A stretch of 64,000 nucleotides of DNA from Alistipes finegoldii DSM 17242 (GTDB lineage Bacteria > Bacteroidota > Bacteroidia > Bacteroidales > Rikenellaceae): assembly GCF_000265365.1 (NCBI RefSeq), contig NC_018011.1, positions 2,373,501 through 2,437,500 of the forward strand, written 5' to 3'. How positions within the stretch are numbered: position 1 is the first letter of the stretch; every line of letters starts with the position of its first letter. Shown piece after piece: positions 34,624-44,435 of this stretch. The notes under the pieces are model-generated. The model saw only the letters and a list, made by a program, of their open reading frames with translations. It had not been told where the DNA came from and did no database searches. A program made the position numbers and the translations under genes.

Positions 34624-36240
34624 TTGAAAAAAGTATTCACTTTAATCGTCTTGTCGGTTGCCCTGTACTCCTGTTCTCAGGATGAAACGCTGAACGACAC
34701 AGCAGTGTCCGAACCTGAAAAGGCGGTGGCAGGCACGCCCCCCGGCGTACTTTGTTTCAGCTCGACAGAAGATCTGAATTTCGCCATATCAGCAATGAAA
34801 GAGACGAAAAATCTTGACATTCGACATAATCCCATGACCCGCGCGGCAGTTGCCGGGCCTGTAGACGGTTTCGTTTCCCTGCGAGAGCATCTGATCGATC
34901 AGGGGCTTCGGGAGTTTACCGATGCGGAACTTGCGGAAATCATTGCCGACTCCCTTGAATATGAACCCGAAGACAGCCTCATCGTAGACCCCTATATGAC
35001 AGCCATTCTCAACGGTGAGCGTGAAGTACAAGTTGGTAATAAAATTTGCCGTTTCGTGGATGAAGGCATGGTAATGTACGATGTTGCCGATAAAGAAAAA
35101 TTTAAAGTTCAGGACATAGACCTTGCGCTAAAGAAGGTCGATGTAAATGCAATGGAAGAAGGGCAAACGGCCAAACTTCAAGGCGCCGACATGAACGCAG
35201 AATTAGTGAAAATCGACTATATAGCAAGTCATAAAATCGATGATACAAATCTCCATTTTATTCGGGACGACGGTAAACTTATAGAGGTTGGCGGTTCATC
35301 GGGCGGTTCATCGGGAGGCTCATCGGGAGGTTCGTCGGGTGGGTCATCGGGTGGCTCCGATTCGGAATACCGCTTGAACGAGAGTCCGGATACGAGAATT
35401 TTTCTTGTCGGGGGTGTACAAATCCCAGCCAACAAAATCAGAAGGGCAACATATAAAAAAGGCGGTGGTAACGGCAGTTGGCTGGCTAAAGGTGTCTCCA
35501 GTGTCTTTGGGACGAATGTGACCATAACCAACAATTACGATAAGCGTCATCGGATGAAACTGCGCATGTATGAGCAGAACTACATTATCCATCGAGCTGT
35601 AGGTATGACCGTCCGCATGCAGGCAAGACGATTCCGGATTTGGTGGAGAAAGAAAGCTCAGGAATTCCGTTATGGCTGGTCTGCTATCGAATGTGAATAT
35701 GACATGAAAACTCCGACATTCCAGCCTCCCCAAATGCCGGGTGGAGTGACACCGGAGTACAGCAGAATTCCTACGGCCATGACCAAGAAATTCCCGTTCG
35801 CCAATTCTAAAATCATTCTTTTCAATGTACCTATTGCTAACTACGATGTAACAACTGGAACTATTAACTCGGTATTCGCAAAAGGAGTAAATGCGATCGC
35901 CAAGAATATGAAAAAGTGGTTCGATGCCCCGGAAAATAAGAATACGAAAAAATACCCGCGCGGAATCTTTACCGAAGTAGATTCCAAAACCATAAGGGTC
36001 ATTTATCCACAGGGAGAAGAAAAGGATTGGAATACCGGACGTGAAGTGGTAAAGTGGGATGCCGAATGGTTTTCCGGAGATTTCTCAGTCGGTTTTGCAT
36101 ACAACTCGCCCGGAGGCGGATTCAAATTTGGTAGTTTGGATGTTAAAGCTGCTAAAAAAGTTCACATCGTCCGAGGCCAGATATATGGGGCTGTAAAATA
36201 TCGCAATGAATGGCGGGCTTGTGTAATCGCAACGGAGTAG
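34624..36240 (+). CDS. Large surface lipoprotein with Gly-Ser linker (TTG start)
   Basis: 538 aa from a TTG start. No ATG precedes the lipoprotein signal (KKVFTLIVLSVALYSC), so TTG is required. The N-terminal domain begins with VLCFSSTEDLNFAI, like the FSS..E segment of the 36938 lipoprotein. Residues about 223-246 are a pure GGSS repeat (12-bp DNA repeats 35290-35361). The C-terminal domain is beta-rich with Trp and Gly. The linker implies two independent domains on the cell surface. The function was not recognised. Confidence 0.65.
   Translation: MKKVFTLIVLSVALYSCSQDETLNDTAVSEPEKAVAGTPPGVLCFSSTEDLNFAISAMKETKNLDIRHNPMTRAAVAGPVDGFVSLREHLIDQGLREFTDAELAEIIADSLEYEPEDSLIVDPYMTAILNGEREVQVGNKICRFVDEGMVMYDVADKEKFKVQDIDLALKKVDVNAMEEGQTAKLQGADMNAELVKIDYIASHKIDDTNLHFIRDDGKLIEVGGSSGGSSGGSSGGSSGGSSGGSDSEYRLNESPDTRIFLVGGVQIPANKIRRATYKKGGGNGSWLAKGVSSVFGTNVTITNNYDKRHRMKLRMYEQNYIIHRAVGMTVRMQARRFRIWWRKKAQEFRYGWSAIECEYDMKTPTFQPPQMPGGVTPEYSRIPTAMTKKFPFANSKIILFNVPIANYDVTTGTINSVFAKGVNAIAKNMKKWFDAPENKNTKKYPRGIFTEVDSKTIRVIYPQGEEKDWNTGREVVKWDAEWFSGDFSVGFAYNSPGGGFKFGSLDVKAAKKVHIVRGQIYGAVKYRNEWRACVIATE
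35290..35361 (+). repeat. 12-bp tandem repeat encoding GGSS units
   Basis: Six imperfect 12-bp copies (GGnGGnTCnTCG) in frame inside the surface lipoprotein gene. Copy-number change would keep the frame and vary linker length. Confidence 0.8.
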
Positions 36241-36260
36241 TCAGTTATAAATTCGTCAAT

Positions 36261-36857
36261 ATGAAAAAACTAATTCTTGCATTGGCATTGCTATGCGCCT
36301 TCCAAAGTAATGCCCAAAGCACCCCGTCAGCAAAAAGATCCGATTGTGAAGTAAGACGGTTCGAAGGCGAAATCGGCGTGGGAATCAATTTCGGAGCCGA
36401 TAAACTGAATTTCAACAGCAATAGGATCGGTGCTACATTTTTTGCCGAAGGACGCTATAACCTACAGCGGCTTCCAATAGATGTCGGACTACAGATTGCA
36501 GGATCGATTTTTCATCGAGATGCAGACAATGCCGGGAATCTGGAATTCCAAACATGGAACGTACTGGCTGTAACGGACTACAATTTCAGAAGGTGTAACA
36601 AAGTATCATTCTTTGCAGGCTTCGGCCTTGGCTATACCGCTTTGGACACCTCCGGACCTATCCGCTTTGACAATTCAAATCCCAACTGGGCCGGTTTTTC
36701 CACGGGAGACAAAAAAGGATCATTCTGTTTCATGCCGCGTGTCGGTGTTGAACTGTTCCACCGTTTGCGCTTTACCTTCGACTATAAGTTACAGGAAAAG
36801 GCAAACCGGCATTTCGATCTTACCGTAGGTTTTGTTTTCGGCGGTGGACGAAAATAA
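36261..36857 (+). CDS. Outer-membrane beta-barrel protein
   Basis: A 198-aa protein with a signal peptide (LILALALLCAFQSNAQ) and alternating amphipathic strands (EGEIGVGINFGADKL, GATFFAEGRYNL, FFAGFGLGYTAL), ending in an aromatic-rich last strand (FDLTVGFVFGG). This is an OmpA/OprF-like 8-strand barrel pattern. The start at 36261 is chosen for the signal peptide; the longer frame from 36210 overlaps the previous gene. Confidence 0.75.
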   Translation: MKKLILALALLCAFQSNAQSTPSAKRSDCEVRRFEGEIGVGINFGADKLNFNSNRIGATFFAEGRYNLQRLPIDVGLQIAGSIFHRDADNAGNLEFQTWNVLAVTDYNFRRCNKVSFFAGFGLGYTALDTSGPIRFDNSNPNWAGFSTGDKKGSFCFMPRVGVELFHRLRFTFDYKLQEKANRHFDLTVGFVFGGGRK

Positions 36858-36937
36858 CGCTCCATTTTTCAGACCCACAAATGTATCAAGTAACTGCCGA
36901 AAAACTTTACGAGTAGGCAAAAATCAACTAACTCATA

Positions 36938-37858
36938 ATGATTATGAAATTTACAAAACTTATCATGCTGGCCTCGGTCGTATCTTTGGCCTGTGCCTGT
37001 GAAAAAGAGATGCCCGCCGAGACTGTGCCCGCGCCGGATCAGGCGAAAGAAACGCGCGTTTCGACGCAAATGCTATCGTTCTCTTCGATCGAAGAAATGG
37101 GGCAGCAAATCAACGAACTGGGAGCTATGGATGAAGTGGCCCTGAGTGCATGGTATGCTGCGCACAATTTCGAATCCCAGAGCGATGCCGTCTATCGTGT
37201 CGCAGCGGAGATCGAGGACGCAAAAACTTTGGCTGAAGCCGAAGCAATCAAGGCCAGCTATGCGCCATATTTCCTTTTCAATGAAAATCCCGATGATGAG
37301 GAGAGTTTCAATCCCTATATTCGCAACGAAAATCCGGATTACGCCTATGTCTGCAACATCAACGGCGATGTCGTGATCGGCGGGCAGGTAATAAACTTCA
37401 ACACGATCAGCGATGTCAAGGATACGCATGAATACCAACTTACGCACGAGACCTTAACCAGAACTGTCGAACAGAGCCGGAATTATCTCAAGTCCACCGT
37501 GGGTAAACACAAATTCTGGGCAGAGGGACGTTTCGAGCCCAAGGACGATTTTGTAAAAGTGGAATTCACGGCACACCGGAAAGGGACGTTCGGATGGAAT
37601 AAAACCAAACAAAATTACCATTTGAGAAACGGTCGTTCAAGCTATCCGAACACATGGGAGCTTTTTGAAAGCATCGGCTATGAACTTATCAACGGATCAA
37701 AAGATTTCTGGACCGGCACCTTGAATCCGCACAGACTGAAAAATGTCGGCCGTATCGCTGCCGGCAAAACGGCATCCTTTTCCATGATGGTTTATACTGC
37801 CGGAACACTTCAAGCCGGTGAAGGCCGTCTCGATCTGTATTTCACGTCTGCACGGTAA
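36938..37858 (+). CDS. Surface lipoprotein
   Basis: A 306-aa lipoprotein (LASVVSLACAC). The N-terminal MLSFSSIEEMGQQI segment resembles that of the 34624 protein (CFSSTEDLNFAI), so the two probably share a domain family (DUF4848-like is a tentative label). The C-terminal half is beta-rich (KVEFTAHRKGTFGW). Second Met at 36944. The function was not recognised; it belongs to the surface cluster. Confidence 0.6.
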   Translation: MIMKFTKLIMLASVVSLACACEKEMPAETVPAPDQAKETRVSTQMLSFSSIEEMGQQINELGAMDEVALSAWYAAHNFESQSDAVYRVAAEIEDAKTLAEAEAIKASYAPYFLFNENPDDEESFNPYIRNENPDYAYVCNINGDVVIGGQVINFNTISDVKDTHEYQLTHETLTRTVEQSRNYLKSTVGKHKFWAEGRFEPKDDFVKVEFTAHRKGTFGWNKTKQNYHLRNGRSSYPNTWELFESIGYELINGSKDFWTGTLNPHRLKNVGRIAAGKTASFSMMVYTAGTLQAGEGRLDLYFTSAR

Positions 37859-37989
37859 TCTACTGAATTCGCAATATTTGCTGAGTTCATGTAAAATCGT
37901 TCGTTTTCTATGAAGAGTTTTTTCCGACTGCTATACACAACATGAATTATTCATCAGTTGCCATCCTGACAAACCCAAACAGATTTTGC

Positions 37990-38865
37990 ATGAATATCAT
38001 TCGAACCTTGAGTATGACGGTGTTAATCACCGTCATACTTTCCTCTTGTGAAGTGGATTATGATTTTGAGGGTAAAGACCTCAAAAGGCGCGTTGTCGTC
38101 AACGCGCTGATCACCCCGCAGGAAGAGTTTGCCGTCCGACTGAATTGGAGCGGCACATATACCGACGGCACGAAATTCAAAGCTGTCGCGGACGCCGAAA
38201 TCCGGCTGTATGAGAACAACGCAGAGGTCATCAACTGCCCGGCTGACAGGGAAGGAATAACTGCGACCGACTTTGTACCTACTGCCGGCCGGCATTACCG
38301 GTTAGTCGTCACCGTTCCGAATTACGGGGAATTGTCCGCAGAAACAGATATTCCGCAGGCTCCGGCCGGTTCTCTTGTCTTCGCCCGTCAAAAAGGCTGG
38401 TACCGGCATTTCGATATGACGGAGTTGACGGTCCCGGACGACACCAAGTCGGTATGGATTCGGGGCAAGCGCAGATACAACGGCTGGAAGGATGTCTTTG
38501 AATACTATACGACCTCTGCATTTGTCGACCAGATCAATGGTTCCAACGACGCTTCCGAAGCCAACGACAAAGGAAGCACCGTGAATTTCGAGCAGTTTTT
38601 ACGCATCCCCTATGAAAACTGCGAGGCGGTTGTTCCGCTGCGCTTCTCCGTCTTCGGAGCTGAAGACGAAAAACATATTTTCCAAGTAATCACCGCATCG
38701 GACACCTACGACCGTTATATGAAATCGCGCTACAAACAGGAACTCAATACCGAATGGGGCGGTGAGGAAAATCCGTTCGTCGAGCAAATTACGGTTTACA
38801 CGAATATCAGCAACGGCCTGGGCATCTTCGCCGGGTACAACTACTACAAAACCCTTGAGATATGA
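37990..38865 (+). CDS. DUF4249-family lipoprotein
   Basis: A 291-aa lipoprotein (VLITVILSSC). The N-terminal beta-sandwich has the typical KRRVVVNALITPQEEFAVRL opening and AEIRLYENN, GRHYRLVV strands of DUF4249. These proteins pair with a TonB-dependent receptor; here the receptor ATG overlaps its stop (ATGA at 38862-38865). It is the likely surface ligand-binding partner. Confidence 0.85.
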   Translation: MNIIRTLSMTVLITVILSSCEVDYDFEGKDLKRRVVVNALITPQEEFAVRLNWSGTYTDGTKFKAVADAEIRLYENNAEVINCPADREGITATDFVPTAGRHYRLVVTVPNYGELSAETDIPQAPAGSLVFARQKGWYRHFDMTELTVPDDTKSVWIRGKRRYNGWKDVFEYYTTSAFVDQINGSNDASEANDKGSTVNFEQFLRIPYENCEAVVPLRFSVFGAEDEKHIFQVITASDTYDRYMKSRYKQELNTEWGGEENPFVEQITVYTNISNGLGIFAGYNYYKTLEI

Positions 38866-40859
38866 AACGGTGGATTTTTTGCTGCCTGTCACTCTTGCTT
38901 GTGGGGACGGCCCTTGCTCAGACGCCCGCCGACAGCGTATCCCGCAGCGAAGCGATCGATTCGGTCGTTGTTACAGCCCGGAAACCTTTGATGATCTACA
39001 AACAGACGGGCAACATCGCAGTCAACATCGAGCAGCTCAAGTATGCTCCGCTGTTCGCCGGCGAGAAGGATATTTTCAAATTCCTGCAGCTCCTTCCGGG
39101 AGTCTCGGCCGGAAAGGACGGCATGTCGGGTCTGCTGGTGCGCGGCGGCAGTAACGACCAGACCCTAATTCTTTACGACGACGTGCCAATCTACAACCAG
39201 GCGCACGCCTACGGCATTCTCTCGATTTTCAGCGGCGAGACCGTCCAATCCGCCGAGGTGTCGAAAGGCTACATATCGCCTGCCTACGGATCGCGTCTTT
39301 CGGCCCTGACGCAGATCCGCACACGCGACGGGGACCGGCAGGACCACCGACAGTCGCTTACCGTGGGAACGCTTTCGCTGGCCGGAACCGTCGATGGCCC
39401 CATCGTTCGAAACAAAGGTTCATACCTCGTTTCTGCCCGTTATTTCTTTCCTGAAGCAGTCTTGGCGCTGGTCGGCAATGCCGTCCGTTTCGGGTTCTAC
39501 GACCTGACCGGGAAACTCTCTTACGATATTCACCCCGGCCATACCCTGAGTCTGGGAGTCTATTCCGGGGACGATCACATGACCAACAAGGAGGATTATG
39601 CCCGGAACGAATACGGCTGGGGCAATACCACGGCGTCGCTTCGTCTGGAATCCCGATGGAGCGACAACCTGCGGTCCTCGATAGTCGCTTATTATACCTA
39701 CCTGCAGAACCGGCAGGAGTCAGAATACGAGGACGATGATTTTAAAAACTGGGGCAAAACGACATATAAAACGCATGAGTTCGGGGCGCGTCTGACATTC
39801 GATCAGCGTCTCACACGAGCATGGTCGCTCGATTACGGAGCGAATATATCACACCAACGCTTTATGCCGATGCACTCGAAAGGTTATGTCAACGGACAGC
39901 ACAAAGAGCGCGGCTATTCTTCCGAGCAGCTTGTTTCGGGGGCGCTTTTCCTGAACAACCGGTTTCAATGGGGCGGCTGGCGGGCAGATGTCGGAATCCG
40001 GGGCGCTATGTATGACAACTCGGAGCAAACCAGATTCGCCGTAGAACCGCGGGCGCAACTCGCGTATGATTTCGGCAACGACAATGCCATATGGCTTTCG
40101 GGCACGATCAATTCGCAGGCATTGGTGCAATACAATCGCTACTACTATTCCATGCCGATCGACTTCTGGACGCCTTTTAGGGACGGGAAATTACAACATG
40201 CATGGCAGGTGGCGCTCGGCGGCCGGGCCCGGCTGCGGGAGAATCTGACCCTCTCGCTGGAGGGCTATTACAAGCGCATGCGCAACCTGCCGCTGATCTA
40301 CGACAGCGACGATTTCCTGCTGGGGCGCGGCGGCTTCGTCTACGGAACAGGCCGGGCATGGGGACTTGAGATCATGTTGCAGCGGCAGACGGAGCGGCTG
40401 AGCCTGACGGTATCGTACACTTATACGAATTCCCGACGCAGTTCGGAGGGCGTTAGCTATCCCTTCGAGTACGACGTACCACATGATTTCAACACGTTCC
40501 TCAGCTACGATGTCCTGAAAAGGCCCGGAAGGAGACATACGTTCACTTTCAATATGTCCTGGCGGTCCGGCCTTCCGTACCGCCTGACGAACGAGAGCTA
40601 TCCCGATACTAACGGCAATCCGATCGTCGGCATTACGGCCTATCCTTCGATGCGCATGCGCAATTACTTCCGTTCGGACATAAGCTACAACATGGAGCGC
40701 CGGAAACGCAACGGCGTCCGTAACTGGCAGTTCTCGATCATCAACTGGACATGGCACAAGAACCCGGTCTGCATCTATCCATACCAAGGGACCTATAAGG
40801 CGACTGTTTTAGTGCCGATCATGCCGTCGGTTTCCTACACCCGAACGTTCGGGAAATAG
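38862..40859 (+). CDS. TonB-dependent receptor (paired with DUF4249 lipoprotein)
   Basis: A 665-aa protein. It has a signal peptide (SLLLVGTALAQ) and a TonB-box-like start (IDSVVVTARKP). The plug domain includes FLQLLPGVSAGKDGMSGLLVRGG, and a 22-strand barrel follows. There is no N-terminal carboxypeptidase-like extension, so this is the short form. It imports a substrate across the outer membrane with energy from TonB. It is translationally coupled to the DUF4249 gene. The substrate is unknown. Confidence 0.9.
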   Translation: MKRWIFCCLSLLLVGTALAQTPADSVSRSEAIDSVVVTARKPLMIYKQTGNIAVNIEQLKYAPLFAGEKDIFKFLQLLPGVSAGKDGMSGLLVRGGSNDQTLILYDDVPIYNQAHAYGILSIFSGETVQSAEVSKGYISPAYGSRLSALTQIRTRDGDRQDHRQSLTVGTLSLAGTVDGPIVRNKGSYLVSARYFFPEAVLALVGNAVRFGFYDLTGKLSYDIHPGHTLSLGVYSGDDHMTNKEDYARNEYGWGNTTASLRLESRWSDNLRSSIVAYYTYLQNRQESEYEDDDFKNWGKTTYKTHEFGARLTFDQRLTRAWSLDYGANISHQRFMPMHSKGYVNGQHKERGYSSEQLVSGALFLNNRFQWGGWRADVGIRGAMYDNSEQTRFAVEPRAQLAYDFGNDNAIWLSGTINSQALVQYNRYYYSMPIDFWTPFRDGKLQHAWQVALGGRARLRENLTLSLEGYYKRMRNLPLIYDSDDFLLGRGGFVYGTGRAWGLEIMLQRQTERLSLTVSYTYTNSRRSSEGVSYPFEYDVPHDFNTFLSYDVLKRPGRRHTFTFNMSWRSGLPYRLTNESYPDTNGNPIVGITAYPSMRMRNYFRSDISYNMERRKRNGVRNWQFSIINWTWHKNPVCIYPYQGTYKATVLVPIMPSVSYTRTFGK

Positions 40860-40886
40860 TTCTCATAGCCCTCCAATTACGGCTTA

Positions 40887-40920
40887 TTTGTGGGCTTACA
40901 CTTCATAATTAATATCTTTA
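40887..40920 (+). promoter_or_regulatory. Promoter of the metalloprotease lipoprotein gene
   Basis: TTTG (40887-40890), a 22-bp spacer and TATCTTTA (40913-40920), 22 bp before ATG 40943. Confidence 0.5.
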
Positions 40921-40942
40921 TTTCAACCTAAACCTCAATCCT

Positions 40943-43441
40943 ATGAAGAAAAATCTACTTGTTTTAGCTATTGCGGTCCTGCTGATCGGCTGCTCCAAAT
41001 TTGAGGAACCACCTTCTGACACTCCAATAAGAGAGAGCAAGACCAGATCGGCACTCGCAGCCCAAGACAACCCCTATTCTCTGACTAATGTTCAAATGGC
41101 AATGGATAAAGTATCTGTAGAGATGGGACAACCGACAATAAAATTAAAACCGACACATTATTACGTCCGTTTCTTGCCTAAAGATTCAACGGAATATACC
41201 AGATTACTGGACTCCTCGAATCTTATGCTTTTCACCTATCCCCTTGACCGGGAACTGACAGATGAAGAAGTTGAATTCTTTGAAAACGATACTACAAATA
41301 CTTATGGCTATCCTTGGCATTATACTAAAGTGCCGACTGACTATATATTTCCGGATGGCATTATCCATGAAATACTCGATGAAGTAGTTGTCGAAACTTT
41401 TGATGACAATGATATTAATGCTGGCGTGTCAAATAAACTGACTGAGGACGTGTGGGATCGGGTGATGATAAAATCCATGAGATTGCCCGACCAAACTGCT
41501 CAAACACGCTCAAGCTACAAATGGCGTCCCTATGCAAGTGTTCGGTACGTTGATGACTTCAATGGTCAAACTATTCCTCTTGTTGGGGTTCGGGTTCGAT
41601 GTCATCATCTTCTTCATTTTGAGGAATGCTTTACAAACGCTAATGGTGAGGCAACCTCGTTAGGTAGCTTCAAACAACCTGCACGATATAAGATATTCTG
41701 GGAGGATCAAAAATATTGGGATATTCGGGATGGTCTCACATGGCAGGCAAAAACAAAAGGTCCCCGAATGACCGGACGTTGGGAGTTGGTAATCTCCGGA
41801 GACACCGAAGATGCAATGTTCGCCGCAATACATCGTGCTTGCCGGGCTATTTTCCACGACAATCCGTTTGGGATTACAAGACCTAAACGTGGTCGAATAA
41901 AACTATGCGCCTTTTATAAGAAAGATGTCGGAAAAAATGGCGACCATGCAGGAATTACCGTCGGAATATGGCCTGATATTCGGATATTCAGAAAGGTTAA
42001 AGGCAATACAAGATCCCGATGGGAAATTACATCAACTGCGCTCCATGAACTCGGACACGCTTCACACCATCGGGCTGTCGTTGAATTGCCTGGCTCTAAT
42101 CGAATTGAAGATTTTGTGCTGGCGGATGGAATACTCAAGGAAAGTTGGGCTCGGGGAATCCAATTTGCATTTATGAATTGGCTATACCCAAATCAAGTGA
42201 ACAAAATAAGACCTGACTATTTTGAAAATTATACCGGAGTCGTTGAAGGACTGATGAATCAGGGACTTACCCTAAAACAGATCGAAGGAACAGTAGTGGG
42301 AAACAGACTTTGGCGCGGATGGCGTCGAGATGTTAAAGCACTTCATCTCGTTGACGATATTATTGTGGATATGATTTTTGATAATCCCTACATGTTCTGG
42401 GCGGCAGATTTCAAAAACCTTATCATCGGCACATCGCAGATTTATACGGATACTGAGGTAACTTATTCATTGCCCCAAAGTGATAAGCTGCCATCCGCCA
42501 TATCAAATTCCGGCTGGACAGTTTCCGGCGAAGGATACACAATCATCAAAAAAGAGAATCGGTCGATAAAACTGCGATTCAATACTCTCGGTGAACGGAC
42601 CCTAACAGCACATCTAAAATTAATTGACGGAACAGACTATGATGTAATCAAAAAAATTAATGTAACTTCACGGGGTACAATTTACGGATCGCCAAATCCC
42701 CACACGGGAGAGTGGACAGTATACAGGTTAAGTAATTACACCGGAACAGTTGACAAATGGGAATTTGAAGGACTACCTTCCAAATATTATTGGATCGTAT
42801 CCCAAACATCAAATAGTGTCACTGTTGTATTTAAGTCATCCGGCAGCGCAACGATAAAAGCAAAAATTCAGAATAGTGAACTGGCAACAAAGTCAATAAA
42901 AATACCGACAGACATGCCTATCAATTCATTTTGTGCTTACAAGAATACAGATTGGCCTTATGACTTTTGGATAGATAATGTTTCCAATTATACGCCTAAT
43001 CCTTCGGTGTATTATAATGGATCACGGACATTAGAACCCAAAACGTCAAAGCAGCATTTTATGGCCTATGGATCACGGCCTTCGTCAAGCCATCCCAACT
43101 ATTCTCTTCTGAAGCCAATATATGAAAACGGGTTTCATCATGGTAAATATGCATACGACCAGCGAACCTATCCCGAATTTTCACAATATGGAATAAAGGC
43201 ATGGGTATTTTCATCACAGCGCCCCGGTACGGTTCCTCTTTATTTGATTGAAGACAGTCAATATAAGGATAAGAAAATGGTCTACACCATCAGTTATTTA
43301 ACTCAGGAAAATCTTGGCGCATGGCGAAAAGTTTCATCATGGTATTGGAACTGGCTCGGAACAAGAAAAAAAGGAGATCGAAATTGGACGGAACGAAAGA
43401 ATTTCGGCGTTATGGGATACGTTTATCCATACATTCCTTAA
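40943..43441 (+). CDS. Secreted zinc-metalloprotease-like lipoprotein
   Basis: An 832-aa lipoprotein (VLLIGC). The central catalytic domain has HELGHASHH (HExxH) at about residue 366 and a downstream Glu (KESWARG) as a possible third ligand. It is preceded by a carboxypeptidase-regulatory-like beta domain (about 190-245). Two Ig/PKD-like domains follow (about 515-660), and the C-terminal about 170 residues are Tyr- and Trp-rich. It is probably exposed on the surface; the substrate is unknown. It may process host or competitor proteins. It lies immediately downstream of the TonB receptor. Confidence 0.75.
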   Translation: MKKNLLVLAIAVLLIGCSKFEEPPSDTPIRESKTRSALAAQDNPYSLTNVQMAMDKVSVEMGQPTIKLKPTHYYVRFLPKDSTEYTRLLDSSNLMLFTYPLDRELTDEEVEFFENDTTNTYGYPWHYTKVPTDYIFPDGIIHEILDEVVVETFDDNDINAGVSNKLTEDVWDRVMIKSMRLPDQTAQTRSSYKWRPYASVRYVDDFNGQTIPLVGVRVRCHHLLHFEECFTNANGEATSLGSFKQPARYKIFWEDQKYWDIRDGLTWQAKTKGPRMTGRWELVISGDTEDAMFAAIHRACRAIFHDNPFGITRPKRGRIKLCAFYKKDVGKNGDHAGITVGIWPDIRIFRKVKGNTRSRWEITSTALHELGHASHHRAVVELPGSNRIEDFVLADGILKESWARGIQFAFMNWLYPNQVNKIRPDYFENYTGVVEGLMNQGLTLKQIEGTVVGNRLWRGWRRDVKALHLVDDIIVDMIFDNPYMFWAADFKNLIIGTSQIYTDTEVTYSLPQSDKLPSAISNSGWTVSGEGYTIIKKENRSIKLRFNTLGERTLTAHLKLIDGTDYDVIKKINVTSRGTIYGSPNPHTGEWTVYRLSNYTGTVDKWEFEGLPSKYYWIVSQTSNSVTVVFKSSGSATIKAKIQNSELATKSIKIPTDMPINSFCAYKNTDWPYDFWIDNVSNYTPNPSVYYNGSRTLEPKTSKQHFMAYGSRPSSSHPNYSLLKPIYENGFHHGKYAYDQRTYPEFSQYGIKAWVFSSQRPGTVPLYLIEDSQYKDKKMVYTISYLTQENLGAWRKVSSWYWNWLGTRKKGDRNWTERKNFGVMGYVYPYIP

Positions 43442-43467
43442 CTGGACTTGTTAATTATCAAATTATT

Positions 43468-43935
43468 ATGATTATGAGAAAAATATTGATTATATCCATA
43501 ACCGCATTCACCGCTGCATTATTTATCGGTTGCTCTGACTCGGATTATTCGTATACTTCGAATTATATTTACAAGAACGACAGTTCTCGGGATATTACAA
43601 TGAAATCATACAATTACGCTAATGGTGATCTTCTCGAAGATGCAAATTATACATTCGTAATCCCTGCCGGAAAAGCCCATACACTGCGTTTTGACACTGA
43701 AGGCGGATTCCCGTATCCATTTATGTGGACAAGCCCGACAGGTGCGGATTATATTGTCATTTCGAACGGAGAGAAACAATTTACAAACACCCGACACTCA
43801 TCCACTGGAGAAGATAAATTATTCAGATCAGAAACGTATGAAATCTTGAAAAACAATGATAAAAAACGGAATAGAACCTATCAATATATTTTTACGGATA
43901 GCGACTTTGAGAATGCAACACACATAGAACCTTAA
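43468..43935 (+). CDS. Small lipoprotein
   Basis: A 155-aa lipoprotein (ALFIGC); a second Met at 43474 is possible. The mature part is beta-rich (ITMKSYNYANGDLLEDANYTF). It starts 26 bp after the metalloprotease gene and ends before a shared terminator. It could be a companion or inhibitor of the protease; this is only positional inference. Confidence 0.6.
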   Translation: MIMRKILIISITAFTAALFIGCSDSDYSYTSNYIYKNDSSRDITMKSYNYANGDLLEDANYTFVIPAGKAHTLRFDTEGGFPYPFMWTSPTGADYIVISNGEKQFTNTRHSSTGEDKLFRSETYEILKNNDKKRNRTYQYIFTDSDFENATHIEP

Positions 43936-43938
43936 TGA

Positions 43939-43973
43939 AGCAAAAGGGGCGGAAAATTTCCGCCCCTTTTGCT
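43939..43973. terminator. Bidirectional terminator between cargo and tra operon
   Basis: A perfect 17-bp palindrome around one central base (AGCAAAAGGGGCGGAAA and its complement). It serves the converging lipoprotein gene and traQ; the traQ stop codon lies inside its right arm. Confidence 0.88.
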
Positions 43974-44424
43974 ATTCTCGACTAACGGTATCAAAGCTCA
44001 CCGTCAAATCCCTTTTTAGTCCGAAGTTGTCGATCACGAAAAATACAACCTCGGATTTCTCGTCACTGAGACTCTGATAAAAGAGCGTGAAGCTCAAATT
44101 ATACGGATCACTGTCGTTGAAACCGACGATCGCAGGCAATTCAACGCTCTCTCTGTTTACAAGGCGGTTTGCGGCAGCATCCAGCACTTGTCCGGCCCCT
44201 TGCATCTGAATGTACCCGAAATGGTATTTAGCGCCTTTGAAATCTCCCTGCCGACGAAGCGTGAAACGTATTTCTACGAGTTCGTCCGGTTTTATATCCT
44301 CCGGCAGATGCCATGTGCCCAATGCGAAGTCGTAATTCTGCTGTACCTCGATATGATCGTCACATGCACTCGCAAAAATGAGCGATGCTAAAGCTATGAG
44401 GCAAATACATACTAATCTTTTCAT
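43972..44424 (-). CDS. traQ: Conjugative transposon protein TraQ
   Basis: A 150-aa lipoprotein-like protein (ALASLIFASAC) of the DUF3872/TraQ family. Motifs: FALGTWHLPEDIKPDELVEIRF and YFGYIQ-type strands. The start at 44424 is chosen for the signal peptide. Last gene of the tra operon; ends TAG within the terminator. Confidence 0.82.
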   Translation of the reverse strand: MKRLVCICLIALASLIFASACDDHIEVQQNYDFALGTWHLPEDIKPDELVEIRFTLRRQGDFKGAKYHFGYIQMQGAGQVLDAAANRLVNRESVELPAIVGFNDSDPYNLSFTLFYQSLSDEKSEVVFFVIDNFGLKRDLTVSFDTVSRE

Positions 44425-44435
44425 TCCTCGATCTT

